This document shows, in pieces, positions 6,121-14,326 of a stretch of DNA of 26,222 nucleotides. How positions within the stretch are numbered: the stretch's first letter is position 1; every line of letters starts with the position of its first letter. The DNA is taken from contig SOJT01000095.1 in NCBI GenBank assembly GCA_004376485.1, forward strand, positions 1-26,222. The letters are read 5' to 3'. The notes beneath the pieces are model-generated. The model made no database searches and was not told the origin of the DNA. It worked only from the letters and a program-made list of their open reading frames with translations. The stretch is from Candidatus Aerophobota bacterium (GTDB lineage Bacteria > Aerophobota > Aerophobia > Aerophobales > AE-B3A). Position numbers and translations under genes: made by a program.

Positions 6121-9015
6121 ATGAAGAGTAAAGTTATAAGTGAGCGGACAATCAATAGTCTTTATGGAATAATTCTAATACTATTTTTCTTTTCTGGAGT
6201 TAGTGCCCTAACCTACCAGATAATATGGGTGAAAACGCTGGGCTTGGTGTTTGGAGTTGCTACTTTTGCAGTAAGTGCGGTCTTAAGTTCCTTTATGGCC
6301 GGGTTGACATTGGGGAGTTTGTGCTTTGGGAGAGTCGTAGATAAGCACAGGGCTCCTCTAAAAATATTTGCCTTCCTGGAGCTGGGAATCGGAGTATTTG
6401 CTTTATTATTCCCTTTTCTCCTTTCCAAAATAACCCATAGTTATATTTACACGTATTGGCATTTTCACACCAGTTTTTACTTGTTTAGCTTACTTCGTTT
6501 CTTAATGATCTTTTCTCTGCTGTTGGTTCCTACTTTTTTGATGGGAGGTACCTTACCGGTTTTAAGCAAGCTTTGTGTTAGGAACCTGAAAATTTTGGGT
6601 CAGAAAGTAGGAACCCTTTATTCAGTTAATAATTTAGGTGCAGCTTTTGGCTGTTTCCTTACCGGTTTCTTTTTGGTCCGTTTAATCGGACTTACTAACA
6701 GTATTTATCTTGCTGCTGCAATAAACATTTCAATAGCAATAAGTAGTCTTATTTTAAGTAGGTCTTCCTTTACGTTTCCGGAAAATCCTACCCCCAAGGG
6801 AGCTAGTTCCCGGATGATAAACCCGAGACCAGTTCCCAAAAAAGAGAAGAAAGCTGAACACTCCAGTACTTTCTTGATTTACCTTTTGCTGATAATTTTC
6901 ACTATAAGCGGGTTTATCTCCCTGGCATACGAGGTCATCTGGACCCGAATTCTTTCTGCTTCAGTACTTGCTAACTCTGTTTACTCTTTTAGCACAGTAG
7001 TAATTACTGTTATAGTGGGTCTGGCTGTGGGGAGTTTTATTTGTGCCAGATTTATAGATAAAAAACAAGATGTATTAACTTTGTTTGGTATTGTTGAAGC
7101 AGGTATTGGAGTATCTGCCTTTTTGCTATTGCCAGCTTTTAACAGAATACCTTTTATAATTGGAAGTATATCCCCGGCTCTTTTTGGTTCCGCACCCTCC
7201 TGGAGTATGTCTGTAGCCTCAGAATTTTTTCCCGCCTTTTTATTAATGATTATTCCTACTACTCTTATGGGAATGACCTTTCCTTTAATGAGTAAGATTT
7301 ACACAAGGAGTTTGCGTAAATTGGGAAGTAAGATTGGGGAAGTTAACAGTCTTGATACAGCAGGAGCTGTTTTTGGTTCTTTTGCTGCAGGTTTTTTATT
7401 TATTCCTTGGCTTGGCATGCAAAAAAGCATTGTGGCACTTTCTCTGTTGAGCATAGGAATGGGTGGTATAGTTATTTATTTCAATCCCCACACTAGAAAA
7501 ATGCTAAAATGGGCACTTATTTCTCTTCTGGTGGTGATAGTAATGGCAAGTATTGCCTTTATCCCGCGTGATTTTGATTTTTGGAGAAAAGGTAGGGTAC
7601 CTGGAGAAAGACTGCTGTATTACAGGGAAGATGCTGCAGCCACAGTTGTAGTGCGGGAATATCCCCAAGGTGGTCGATTAAACCGCGTTTTGGAGGTTGA
7701 CGGTACAGATGTTGCGGGAACAGATTATATGCTTAAGAGCACTCAAAAACTCCAAGGTCATCTCCCTCTACTGATCCATAAAGCTCCTGAAAAAGTCCTC
7801 ATTGTTGGATTCGGGAGTGGAGGAACCACCTGGGCAGTATCCCGGCATAATGTGAAAAGGATAGATACCGTTGAGCTTGTTCCCAGCGTAATAGAAGCTG
7901 CTGCCAGACATTTTACCGAAGTTAATCATGGGGTAATAAACGATCCTCGAGTCAATATCAAAGTTGGTGATGGTAGAAATTTTGTTCTAACCACTCAGGA
8001 AAAGTATGATGTAATACTAACCGAGTCAATTCATCCCATATATGCTGGTAATGGCAATTTATACAGTCGGGAGTATTTTAACTTATGCAAGGAGAAATTG
8101 ACGGAGAATGGAATTATGAGTGTATGGATTCCTCTATGGGCTTTGCCTGAGCAGCATTTCAAGATGATTATAGAAACATTCCGTCAGGTATTTCCTCATT
8201 CTACACTCTGGTATGTAGCAAACTGTTTAAATCGGCAGGTATATCTAATAGGCAGTAGAGATAAGCTGAAAATCGACTTCAAATCCTTGCAAATCCGGAT
8301 GTCTATGGAAAACGTTGCCCAGGATCTGGAAGAGATTGGGATGAACAATCCATTTCTTCTGTTAAGTTCATTTATGATGAAAGAGGTTTCTCTCAAAAGA
8401 TACGCAAAAGGAGCAAAAATAAACAGCGATGATCATCCTCTTCTGGAATATTTTGATTACCCCTATTTAGAATTCTTTCCCTCTGAGAGCTTCCATGTAA
8501 GAACTGTATATGAGAATCTTTCCGCCATTGAGGACTACAAAGAGGAGGTAACGCCCTTTTTGATTAATCTTGGAGATGATAAAGAAGAAGTTGAAGAAGT
8601 AAAGCAAATGTTGTCAATATATTCTAAATCTACAAAGCACACCACCAAGGGTATAATTTATTCTTTAAGGGGGAGACTGAAACAGGCTATTCAGGAGTAT
8701 GGGAGAGCTTTGGAGACAAATCCTCAGGATAAATCGGCTCAACGGTTACTAACTCACTTACTCGAGCATATTTATGTGAACAGAGGCAATGAGCTGCAGT
8801 ATAAAGGGGATATCGAGGGGGCAATTGCCTCTTACAAAAAGGCGCTGGAAGTGAATCCTAATTCTACTATCGCCCGTTATAACTTAGCTCTAACTTATTT
8901 AAGGAAAGGAATGAGAGAAGAGGCAAAGATTGAATTAAAGAAAGCTTTACAGATAGACCCAGAAATGAAAGCTGCCCAGAGACTGCTGGGTCAGTTGGAA
9001 AATTTTGAATACTAA
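6121..9015 (+). CDS. Fused membrane protein, spermidine-synthase-like domain and TPR repeats
   Basis: This is a 964-residue protein of the membrane-bound spermidine-synthase-like family. The N-terminal part (about 12-480) holds two copies of a multi-helix module. Each opens with a similar motif, SGVSALTYQIIW near 25 and SGFISLAYEVIW near 262. Residues about 500-740 form a Rossmann methyltransferase/aminopropyltransferase fold: the SAM loop GFGSGG (563-568), the ribose-binding acid E585 in VELVP, D617 in GDGRN, and then a HPIYAGNGNLYSREYF segment. About three TPR repeats end the protein (about 845-960, for example AIASYKKALEVNPN). Soluble spermidine synthases carry GGGDGG and an acidic active-site loop. 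Here these are changed, so polyamine synthesis is doubtful; the reaction is unknown. The start ATG has only a poor ribosome site. The stop codon abuts a permease relic. Confidence 0.85.
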   Translation: MKSKVISERTINSLYGIILILFFFSGVSALTYQIIWVKTLGLVFGVATFAVSAVLSSFMAGLTLGSLCFGRVVDKHRAPLKIFAFLELGIGVFALLFPFLLSKITHSYIYTYWHFHTSFYLFSLLRFLMIFSLLLVPTFLMGGTLPVLSKLCVRNLKILGQKVGTLYSVNNLGAAFGCFLTGFFLVRLIGLTNSIYLAAAINISIAISSLILSRSSFTFPENPTPKGASSRMINPRPVPKKEKKAEHSSTFLIYLLLIIFTISGFISLAYEVIWTRILSASVLANSVYSFSTVVITVIVGLAVGSFICARFIDKKQDVLTLFGIVEAGIGVSAFLLLPAFNRIPFIIGSISPALFGSAPSWSMSVASEFFPAFLLMIIPTTLMGMTFPLMSKIYTRSLRKLGSKIGEVNSLDTAGAVFGSFAAGFLFIPWLGMQKSIVALSLLSIGMGGIVIYFNPHTRKMLKWALISLLVVIVMASIAFIPRDFDFWRKGRVPGERLLYYREDAAATVVVREYPQGGRLNRVLEVDGTDVAGTDYMLKSTQKLQGHLPLLIHKAPEKVLIVGFGSGGTTWAVSRHNVKRIDTVELVPSVIEAAARHFTEVNHGVINDPRVNIKVGDGRNFVLTTQEKYDVILTESIHPIYAGNGNLYSREYFNLCKEKLTENGIMSVWIPLWALPEQHFKMIIETFRQVFPHSTLWYVANCLNRQVYLIGSRDKLKIDFKSLQIRMSMENVAQDLEEIGMNNPFLLLSSFMMKEVSLKRYAKGAKINSDDHPLLEYFDYPYLEFFPSESFHVRTVYENLSAIEDYKEEVTPFLINLGDDKEEVEEVKQMLSIYSKSTKHTTKGIIYSLRGRLKQAIQEYGRALETNPQDKSAQRLLTHLLEHIYVNRGNELQYKGDIEGAIASYKKALEVNPNSTIARYNLALTYLRKGMREEAKIELKKALQIDPEMKAAQRLLGQLENFEY

Positions 9016-9111
9016 ATGGTACTCTTACAGGAGGGCTCCCTTTTTGTAGTGATTTTATTGATAATTAGAAAGTACTTAATTAGAGGAATGACTCTGGGAA
9101 TTACAAAATGA
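9016..9111 (+). pseudogene. Relic: C-terminal 31 codons of a MalG-type permease
   Basis: Directly after the TAA at 9013-9015, an open frame ends RKYLIRGMTLGITK and then TGA (9109-9111). This is the invariant tail of MalG-like permeases; compare HRYLIRGLTFGAIKT at the end of the gene at 4894. Only part of the last membrane helix and the tail remain. The bases differ clearly from both intact permease genes, so this is an old remnant of a third importer rather than a recent copy. Confidence 0.75.
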
Positions 9112-9166
9112 TAGTGATATTTAAATAGATGGGGCTTCATTTTTCAGAAATTTGTAATTCGAGCTA

Positions 9167-9196
9167 TTGACAAAATTTTCGAATATGGTATTTAAT
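9167..9196 (+). promoter_or_regulatory. Likely promoter of the aldehyde oxidoreductase operon
   Basis: A perfect -35 box TTGACA (9167-9172) is followed after 18 bases by TTTAAT (9191-9196), which matches five of six -10 positions. It would give a 5' leader of about 120 bases. Nothing else recognisable lies in 9112-9294. As I see no other good promoter before 19606, it may serve the whole run of genes. Confidence 0.6.
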
Positions 9197-9294
9197 ATTC
9201 AAAGACAATTATTTGTAGGCGAGGTTTCCCTTAATCCCTTTACCCATATCTGCAACAAAAATGTAAGTCTTCAGGGTTCCTGGGGAGGAGAAGT

Positions 9295-9328
9295 AGAAAT
9301 TTCTTGAAGAAAGGGAGGAGAAAATGCC
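9295..9328 (+). repeat. Leader repeat, copy 2 (matches 53-86)
   Basis: This is the second copy of the 34-base leader, ending with the start codon and next two bases of the oxidoreductase gene (ATG 9324-9326). It supplies the ribosome site GGGAGGAG. The copies are about 9.2 kb apart in direct orientation and enclose importer 1, the 964-residue gene and the permease relic. Confidence 0.8.
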
Positions 9329-11243
9329 GTTTGGATACAATGGAAAAATTCTGCGGGTTGATCTATCTAAAGGAGAAATAAAGGTTGAGGAGCCGGATGA
9401 GCACTTTTACCGAACCTATGGGGGAGGATCCTCTCTTGGAGCCTACTATCTTTTAAAGGAGATGTCTCCTGGGGTTGATCCCTTTAGTCCTGATAATATT
9501 ATTGTTTTTGCCGGTAGTGTGGTGAGCGGTGCACCTGTGCCAGGATTTGCTCGCTCTGGCATAGTATTCAAATCTCCCCTCACCGGTGCTATAGCAGATA
9601 CCCAGGCAGCAGGCTACTTTGGCCCGGAGCTTAAGTTTGCCGGCTTTGATGCTATCATTGTCAAGGGAAAATCGGAGAAGCCGGTCTACCTTTGGATACA
9701 GGATGGTGAAGTTGAGATAAAAGATGCTTCCCACATCTGGGGCAAAACTACCGGTGAGGCACAGGATACTATTCGCACCGAACTTGGTGATGAGCGAATT
9801 ATTGTTGCCGGTATCGGACAGGCAGGAGAAAATCTTGTAAGGTACGCCTGTGTGCTTAACAACTTAAAACATGCCTGGGGGAGATTAGGGGCTGGGGCGG
9901 TTATGGGTTCCAAGAACCTGAAAGCTATAGCAGTTAGAGGTCACAGGAAGCTGGAGATGAAGGATAGAGAAACCGTTCTTTCCATAGCAAGACACTTCTC
10001 CAGCAACTTTATGAAAGAAAGCCCTGATAATAGGGGTCTGCACGACCTTGGAACTGCCCAGTATGTTATGGGTCAAAATGAAGATGGTCAGCTTCCTACC
10101 CGTAACTTTCAAACAGGATATTTCGAGAAAGCAGAGAATATCTCCGGGGAAAGAATGAGAGATACTGTCCTGACTAAAAGAGAGGGCTGCTATGCCTGTT
10201 CGGTAAGGTGCAAAAGGGTAGTTAAAGCTGATTCATCTTACAAGGTTGATCCTGCCTACGGCGGACCGGAGTATGAAACCATAGGTATGTTAGGTTCAGA
10301 TTGCGGCGTTGATGATCTTGTTGCAGTTTGCAAGGCTAATGAGCTTTGCAACAAATACGGCCTTGATACCATTTCCACCGGTGCGAGTATTGCTTTTGCT
10401 ATGGAGGCCTATGAGAAGGGGATTATTAGCAAAGGGGATACAGGGGGAATAGATTTGAGATTTGGCAATGCCGATGCTATGGTAAAGATGGTGGAGGTGA
10501 TTGCCAGAAGGGAGGGAATTGGCGATGTCCTGGCAGAAGGGGTAAAAAGAGCAGCAGAGAAATTGGGCAAGGGAGCAGAAAAGTTTTCCCTCCATGTTAA
10601 AGGAGAGGAGCTTCCCGCCCATGATGCCCGAGTTAAGGGGCACCTTGCCCTGATGTATGCTCTCTCTCCCATGGGAGCAGACCATGTCCAGGCAGAGCAT
10701 GATGGTGCTTTTACTCCTGGAGCAGATTCCTTCTTCGCCGATAGGGTAGAACCTCTGGGTATTCTTGAACCTCTTGAGCTTAGCAGTATAGACCATAAAA
10801 AGGTGAGAAGGTTCTTTTATTTCCAGAATGTTTTCGGCATGGTGGATACCTTAACCTTATGTCTTTTCGCCTTTGCCCCCTGCCGTTACTTTACCTTCAA
10901 AGAATTAGTAGATCTGGTTAGAGCTATCACTGGATGGGAGATGAGTTTATGGGAGCTAATTAAATTAGGAGAGCGAAAGGTAGCTATGTTTAGAGCCTTT
11001 AATGTGAGGGAAGGATTTACCAAAGAGGATGATTGGTTGCCTGAGAGAATGTTTGAAGGTATTCTTACGGGACCCCGCAAAGGACAAAAGGTGGATAAGG
11101 ATAAACTACGAGAGGCAATAGATCTTTACTATGAGATGGTGGGATGGAATGAAGACGGTGTTCCCACCAAGGGAAGGCTTGCTGAGCTTGATCTATTCTG
11201 GGTAGCTGAGGAGCTTGAGAGACAGGCTAAATATAAGAAATAA
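9324..11243 (+). CDS. aor: Aldehyde ferredoxin oxidoreductase, tungsten/molybdenum pterin family
   Basis: This cytoplasmic enzyme oxidises an aldehyde to its acid and passes electrons to ferredoxin, using a bis-pterin W or Mo centre and a [4Fe-4S] cluster. The length of 639 residues is normal for the family. The N-terminal domain starts FGYNGKILRVDLS and contains the pterin-binding region with YGGG and AGYFGPELKFAG. The four cluster cysteines are visible as C289-x2-C292-x3-C296 and C513, the same pattern as 288/291/295/494 in the Pyrococcus furiosus enzyme. A MoaD/ThiS-like gene follows 12 bases later, as is common for AOR genes. The neighbouring importer and GldA-like gene suggest the aldehyde comes from an imported polyol or sugar; that is inference. 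Which aldehyde is used, and whether W or Mo, cannot be told. Confidence 0.96.
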   Translation: MPFGYNGKILRVDLSKGEIKVEEPDEHFYRTYGGGSSLGAYYLLKEMSPGVDPFSPDNIIVFAGSVVSGAPVPGFARSGIVFKSPLTGAIADTQAAGYFGPELKFAGFDAIIVKGKSEKPVYLWIQDGEVEIKDASHIWGKTTGEAQDTIRTELGDERIIVAGIGQAGENLVRYACVLNNLKHAWGRLGAGAVMGSKNLKAIAVRGHRKLEMKDRETVLSIARHFSSNFMKESPDNRGLHDLGTAQYVMGQNEDGQLPTRNFQTGYFEKAENISGERMRDTVLTKREGCYACSVRCKRVVKADSSYKVDPAYGGPEYETIGMLGSDCGVDDLVAVCKANELCNKYGLDTISTGASIAFAMEAYEKGIISKGDTGGIDLRFGNADAMVKMVEVIARREGIGDVLAEGVKRAAEKLGKGAEKFSLHVKGEELPAHDARVKGHLALMYALSPMGADHVQAEHDGAFTPGADSFFADRVEPLGILEPLELSSIDHKKVRRFFYFQNVFGMVDTLTLCLFAFAPCRYFTFKELVDLVRAITGWEMSLWELIKLGERKVAMFRAFNVREGFTKEDDWLPERMFEGILTGPRKGQKVDKDKLREAIDLYYEMVGWNEDGVPTKGRLAELDLFWVAEELERQAKYKK

Positions 11244-11255
11244 TTGAGGCTATAA

Positions 11256-11510
11256 ATGGAAGTAAAGGTAAACTTGAGACTTCTAAAAATAGAGGATGAG
11301 CGGGAGGTAGAGCTTAAAGAGGGCTCCACAGTAAAGTCTTTGCTGGAGAGACTGACCTCAATTTACGGTGAGGACTTGAAAAGATTGATTGGGGATGCCG
11401 AGAAAGGCTTCAGGGTAATAGTAATGGCTAATGCAGAAATGGTAAAATATGATCAGAGGTTAAAAGATAAGGATGAGCTTTCTCTGATTTTGCCCGTTGC
11501 AGGTGGGTGA
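11256..11510 (+). CDS. MoaD/ThiS-family sulfur carrier protein
   Basis: This is an 84-residue ubiquitin-fold protein ending in LPVAGG. The terminal Gly-Gly is the site that is adenylated and thiocarboxylated in MoaD and ThiS. The spacing LKEGSTVKSLLERL, then VMANAEMVKYDQRLKDKDEL, is typical of MoaD-like proteins, including those next to AOR genes. The likely role is to donate sulfur for the dithiolene of the pterin cofactor used by the oxidoreductase just upstream. ThiS cannot be excluded from sequence alone, but no thiamine genes are nearby. No obvious ribosome site precedes the ATG, so translation may depend on coupling. Confidence 0.85.
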   Translation: MEVKVNLRLLKIEDEREVELKEGSTVKSLLERLTSIYGEDLKRLIGDAEKGFRVIVMANAEMVKYDQRLKDKDELSLILPVAGG

Positions 11511-11583
11511 TTAGATAAAAAGGTGTAAGTGCTGGTAATTTTAAAAGCTAATACTGCTGCGGGTATCAAAACTTAAACAGGAA

Positions 11584-11637
11584 AAAGTCAGGAGTAAGGC
11601 CTGAAGGAGGTGAGAGAGGAAAGGCTGCCCTGACTTT
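11584..11637 (+). promoter_or_regulatory. Inverted repeat with orphan ribosome site in the loop
   Basis: Perfect 9-base arms, AAAGTCAGG (11584-11592) and CCTGACTTT (11629-11637), enclose inner arms GCCT (11599-11602) and AGGC (11622-11625). The loop exposes AAGGAGGTGA (11604-11613), a perfect ribosome site with no nearby start codon. The same orphan site lies upstream of the other binding-protein gene at 2411-2420. It may be a ribosome standby or regulatory element. Outside it, 11511-11698 holds nothing I recognise except the start region of the next gene. Confidence 0.5.
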
Positions 11638-11698
11638 GGGGGGAAAGAAAGACTCTTCTCAGAAAGAGAATAGAGTATTTAAAAGAGGAGGAATACTG

Positions 11699-13153
11699 AT
11701 GGGAAAAAGAAGTATTAAACGTCTAGAGTGGGCCCTAGTCGTCATAGCTCTGGTTGTCCTAGTGGGGGGTCAGGCTCTTGGTGCCGAAAAGAAATTCAGT
11801 TTAGCTGATGTCCCCGAGATAAAGAATAAGAGACCAATCCATGTGACTTTGGAGGCAGGGGGTTCAGCGGACTTGATAATCCCGTATCTTCAAAAGTTTG
11901 CAGAACACACCGGGGTCAAGGTTACTTCAGAGTCGATGGTATTTGCCTCCTTATATTCCAAGGTTATCGTGGAGCTCATAGCAAAAACTGGAGCATACGA
12001 TATTGTTGTTACTGAGACTTCCTGGTCAAATGAGTGGGAGGATTACCTTTACCCCATGCAGGATCTGGCTAAAGAGTATGACCCCGAAGGCGTGGAAGGT
12101 CTGGAAAGATATCTGGCAGGTCACGATCCAGGCCTACTCCGCATGTGCTCCACCGTGGACGGGAAACTCATGGGAATACCGTACTACACCTATACCCTGA
12201 TATACATCTATCGTGAGGATGTGTTCAACCACCCCGCGGAGAAGGCAAACTTCAGGAAAAGATACGGATACGAGCTGGCTCCAGCTCAAACCTGGGCACA
12301 GCTGCGCGATCAGGGTGAGTTTTTTACCAGGAAAAAAGGCGAGAAGTTAAAGGGTGAGGTTCTTGAGAAGGATGTCTATGGTTTAAGTATGATGGCCGGT
12401 AGATACCCTCATGTTCAGGATGAGGTGGGTGCAAGGGTGTGGAGCAGAGGTGGACATTGGGCTTCGCCGGTCAGGGACGAGGCAGGTAAACTCATAGGCT
12501 TTAAAATAACCGAAAAGGATAAAAGAATACTCCAGTGGGCTTTCGAGGACTATGTAAGGGACCTTGCCTTTGCCCCCCCTGGGACTTTGTCCGGTTACTG
12601 GGATTTCGCCACAGCACAGTTTGCGGCTGGAAATGCCATCATCATACCTCACATATACGACTCCTTATGGAACTGGGCTTCCTCAGTTGAAGATGAAATC
12701 CCTGGTGCTAAGGCTGCTGCTGCTCTCACTCCGGGTAACAGACCATACACCGGTGCCTTCCATTTCTCTCCCAGCCGAGATAGCCAAAATCCGGAGGCAG
12801 CTTACTGGCTCCTGAAGTATATTGGCTCCTATCAAAATCAAAAGGAAATGGCCGAAGGGGGATGGGTCTCTGTAAGAAGGGACGTTCTGGAAGATCCTCA
12901 ATATACGGATCCTAAGTGGCATCGCCAATTTGGATGGGCACGTGCTTCACTTGATACATGGGATGAGCAGTTTGAAGATGTGGAAGACTACCTGCACTTC
13001 AACAGTGCGGCATTCGGTAAGCTTTATGAGATGATGACCATTATATGTCATGAGAATGCGATTCAGCAAAGAACACCAGCAGAGGGTGTGCAGGAGTGGG
13101 TGAAGGTCTTCACCGATTTACAGACAAAACATGGGAAACTGCCAGTCCTGTAA
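11699..13153 (+). CDS. Periplasmic solute-binding protein, CUT1 (family 1), second importer
   Basis: This is the receptor of importer 2, 484 residues. The start ATG 11699 has AGGAGG (11686-11691) 7 bases upstream and gives a clean signal peptide (MGKRSIKR, hydrophobic core, QALGA near residue 30). A longer in-frame opening from TTG 11636 would add an unlikely hydrophilic extension before the signal. There is no lipobox cysteine. It shares the EKANF / YEL / EFFTRKKGE / GEVL / YG block with the binding protein at 2469 but differs in most other places, so the ligands may differ. An extended hairpin follows the stop codon. The substrate is unknown; the linked oxidoreductases hint at a polyol or sugar derivative. 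Confidence 0.92.
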   Translation: MGKRSIKRLEWALVVIALVVLVGGQALGAEKKFSLADVPEIKNKRPIHVTLEAGGSADLIIPYLQKFAEHTGVKVTSESMVFASLYSKVIVELIAKTGAYDIVVTETSWSNEWEDYLYPMQDLAKEYDPEGVEGLERYLAGHDPGLLRMCSTVDGKLMGIPYYTYTLIYIYREDVFNHPAEKANFRKRYGYELAPAQTWAQLRDQGEFFTRKKGEKLKGEVLEKDVYGLSMMAGRYPHVQDEVGARVWSRGGHWASPVRDEAGKLIGFKITEKDKRILQWAFEDYVRDLAFAPPGTLSGYWDFATAQFAAGNAIIIPHIYDSLWNWASSVEDEIPGAKAAAALTPGNRPYTGAFHFSPSRDSQNPEAAYWLLKYIGSYQNQKEMAEGGWVSVRRDVLEDPQYTDPKWHRQFGWARASLDTWDEQFEDVEDYLHFNSAAFGKLYEMMTIICHENAIQQRTPAEGVQEWVKVFTDLQTKHGKLPVL

Positions 13154-13157
13154 CGAG

Positions 13158-13220
13158 GAATAGGCTAGGGGTACCCCTGGAGTAAAATATAATATCTCCG
13201 GGGGTACCTGTCCTCTATTC
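13158..13220 (+). promoter_or_regulatory. Extended hairpin after the second binding-protein gene
   Basis: The inner stem 13170-13182 (GGTACCCCTGGAG) pairs with 13196-13208 (CTCCGGGGGTACC), 13 pairs with one G-U, around an A/T-rich 13-base loop. The outer arms GAATAG (13158-13163) and CTATTC (13215-13220) add six pairs. No T-run follows. Its position between binding protein and permease is the same as the hairpin at 3951. The remaining 13221-13388 has no reading frame I support and may be more structured leader. Confidence 0.7.
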
Positions 13221-13388
13221 GAAGCTAGGGGTTGCTCAAGGAAGAGGTAGCACCGAAACAGAACTGGTAGCGGTGTTGGCTCAGTAGACTGAATAAAGAG
13301 TGAGACGGAAAGCAGCAGAACAGGTCATGGCGAAGAGGTAATATCAATGTTGAGGAAAAGACCTATTTTACCTTAGGGAGACAGAACT

Positions 13389-14309
13389 ATGAGAGAGGCG
13401 GTACTTGGGGAGTCTCTGGAAACAAGAAGAACATTCTGGCAGATCCTCGCCGCTGATAGGTATATTAAATGGTTTCTCATACTCCCCCTATTGGTGGTGC
13501 TGTTATGCTTCATGTTCTATCCGCTATTCTACTGCTTGTACATGTCTTTTCACGAGTATGTCCTGCGAGCCCCTCCTCTTTTTATTGGAGCAGAAAACTA
13601 TCGAGTGGTACTGCACGATATGGTGTTCTGGCAGGCTATTGGCCGTACTTTTTACGTATTAGTTGTGTGTATAGCTGTGGAACTTAGTCTCGGCATGGGG
13701 ATTGCACTTTTGCTGAACCGGGAATTTAAGGGACAAAACACCATACGGGGACTTTGTCTTTTGCCTCTTCTAATCTCACCACTTGCCATGTCATTAATGT
13801 GGAATTACATGCTGCACGTTCAATTTGGCATAGTAAATCAAGTTTTGGTGTGGCTTAGGCTTGGGGCGGTTGAGTGGATCTCAAATCCAAAAATTGCAAT
13901 ATATAGCATCATGTTTATTTCCATCTGGCAATGGACCCCTTTCTCCATCTTCGTTCTCCTTGCCGGTTTGAGAGGCCTGCCCAAAGATGCACTTGAAGCG
14001 GCAAGAGTTGACGGGGCTTCCCGTTGGTTTACCTTCCGCAGATTAACCTTGCGAATGTTGACGCCACTCATAATCATCATCATCTTACTCCGGACCATGT
14101 GGTTGATAAGGATATTTGACCCGCTCTATGGAACTACGCGAGGTGGTGTGGGAACAGAGTCGCTGGATTGGTTTATGTACAGAATTTCATTCGTTTTCTT
14201 TGACGTGGGGAAAGGATCGGCACTGGCACTGTTCTCTCTCTATGTGACCATTGTTCTCTGTGCCATTCTGTACCGACAGTTGATAAAGGCCCTGGGAGCA
14301 GCAAGATAG
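13389..14309 (+). CDS. ABC importer permease 1, MalF/UgpA type, second importer
   Basis: This inner-membrane channel subunit has 306 residues and six membrane segments, the first from about residue 27 (KWFLILPLLVVLLCFMF). The EAA loop is LEAARVDGASRWFTF, followed by RRLTLRML where most family members have a proline near the end. It is a paralogue of the gene at 4008, sharing ALLLNREFKG and the WQWTPF motif. The ATG lies behind AGGGAGA. The intergenic stretch before it is 235 bases and holds the hairpin, in contrast to the tight spacing of the genes that follow. Confidence 0.93.
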   Translation: MREAVLGESLETRRTFWQILAADRYIKWFLILPLLVVLLCFMFYPLFYCLYMSFHEYVLRAPPLFIGAENYRVVLHDMVFWQAIGRTFYVLVVCIAVELSLGMGIALLLNREFKGQNTIRGLCLLPLLISPLAMSLMWNYMLHVQFGIVNQVLVWLRLGAVEWISNPKIAIYSIMFISIWQWTPFSIFVLLAGLRGLPKDALEAARVDGASRWFTFRRLTLRMLTPLIIIIILLRTMWLIRIFDPLYGTTRGGVGTESLDWFMYRISFVFFDVGKGSALALFSLYVTIVLCAILYRQLIKALGAAR

Positions 14310-14326
14310 ATCAGGAGGTGAAGAAA

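Noticed and set aside
10296..10796. 166-codon minus-strand open frame inside the oxidoreductase gene
   Set aside because: It is a shadow of a strongly conserved plus-strand gene, with no ribosome site or family likeness.
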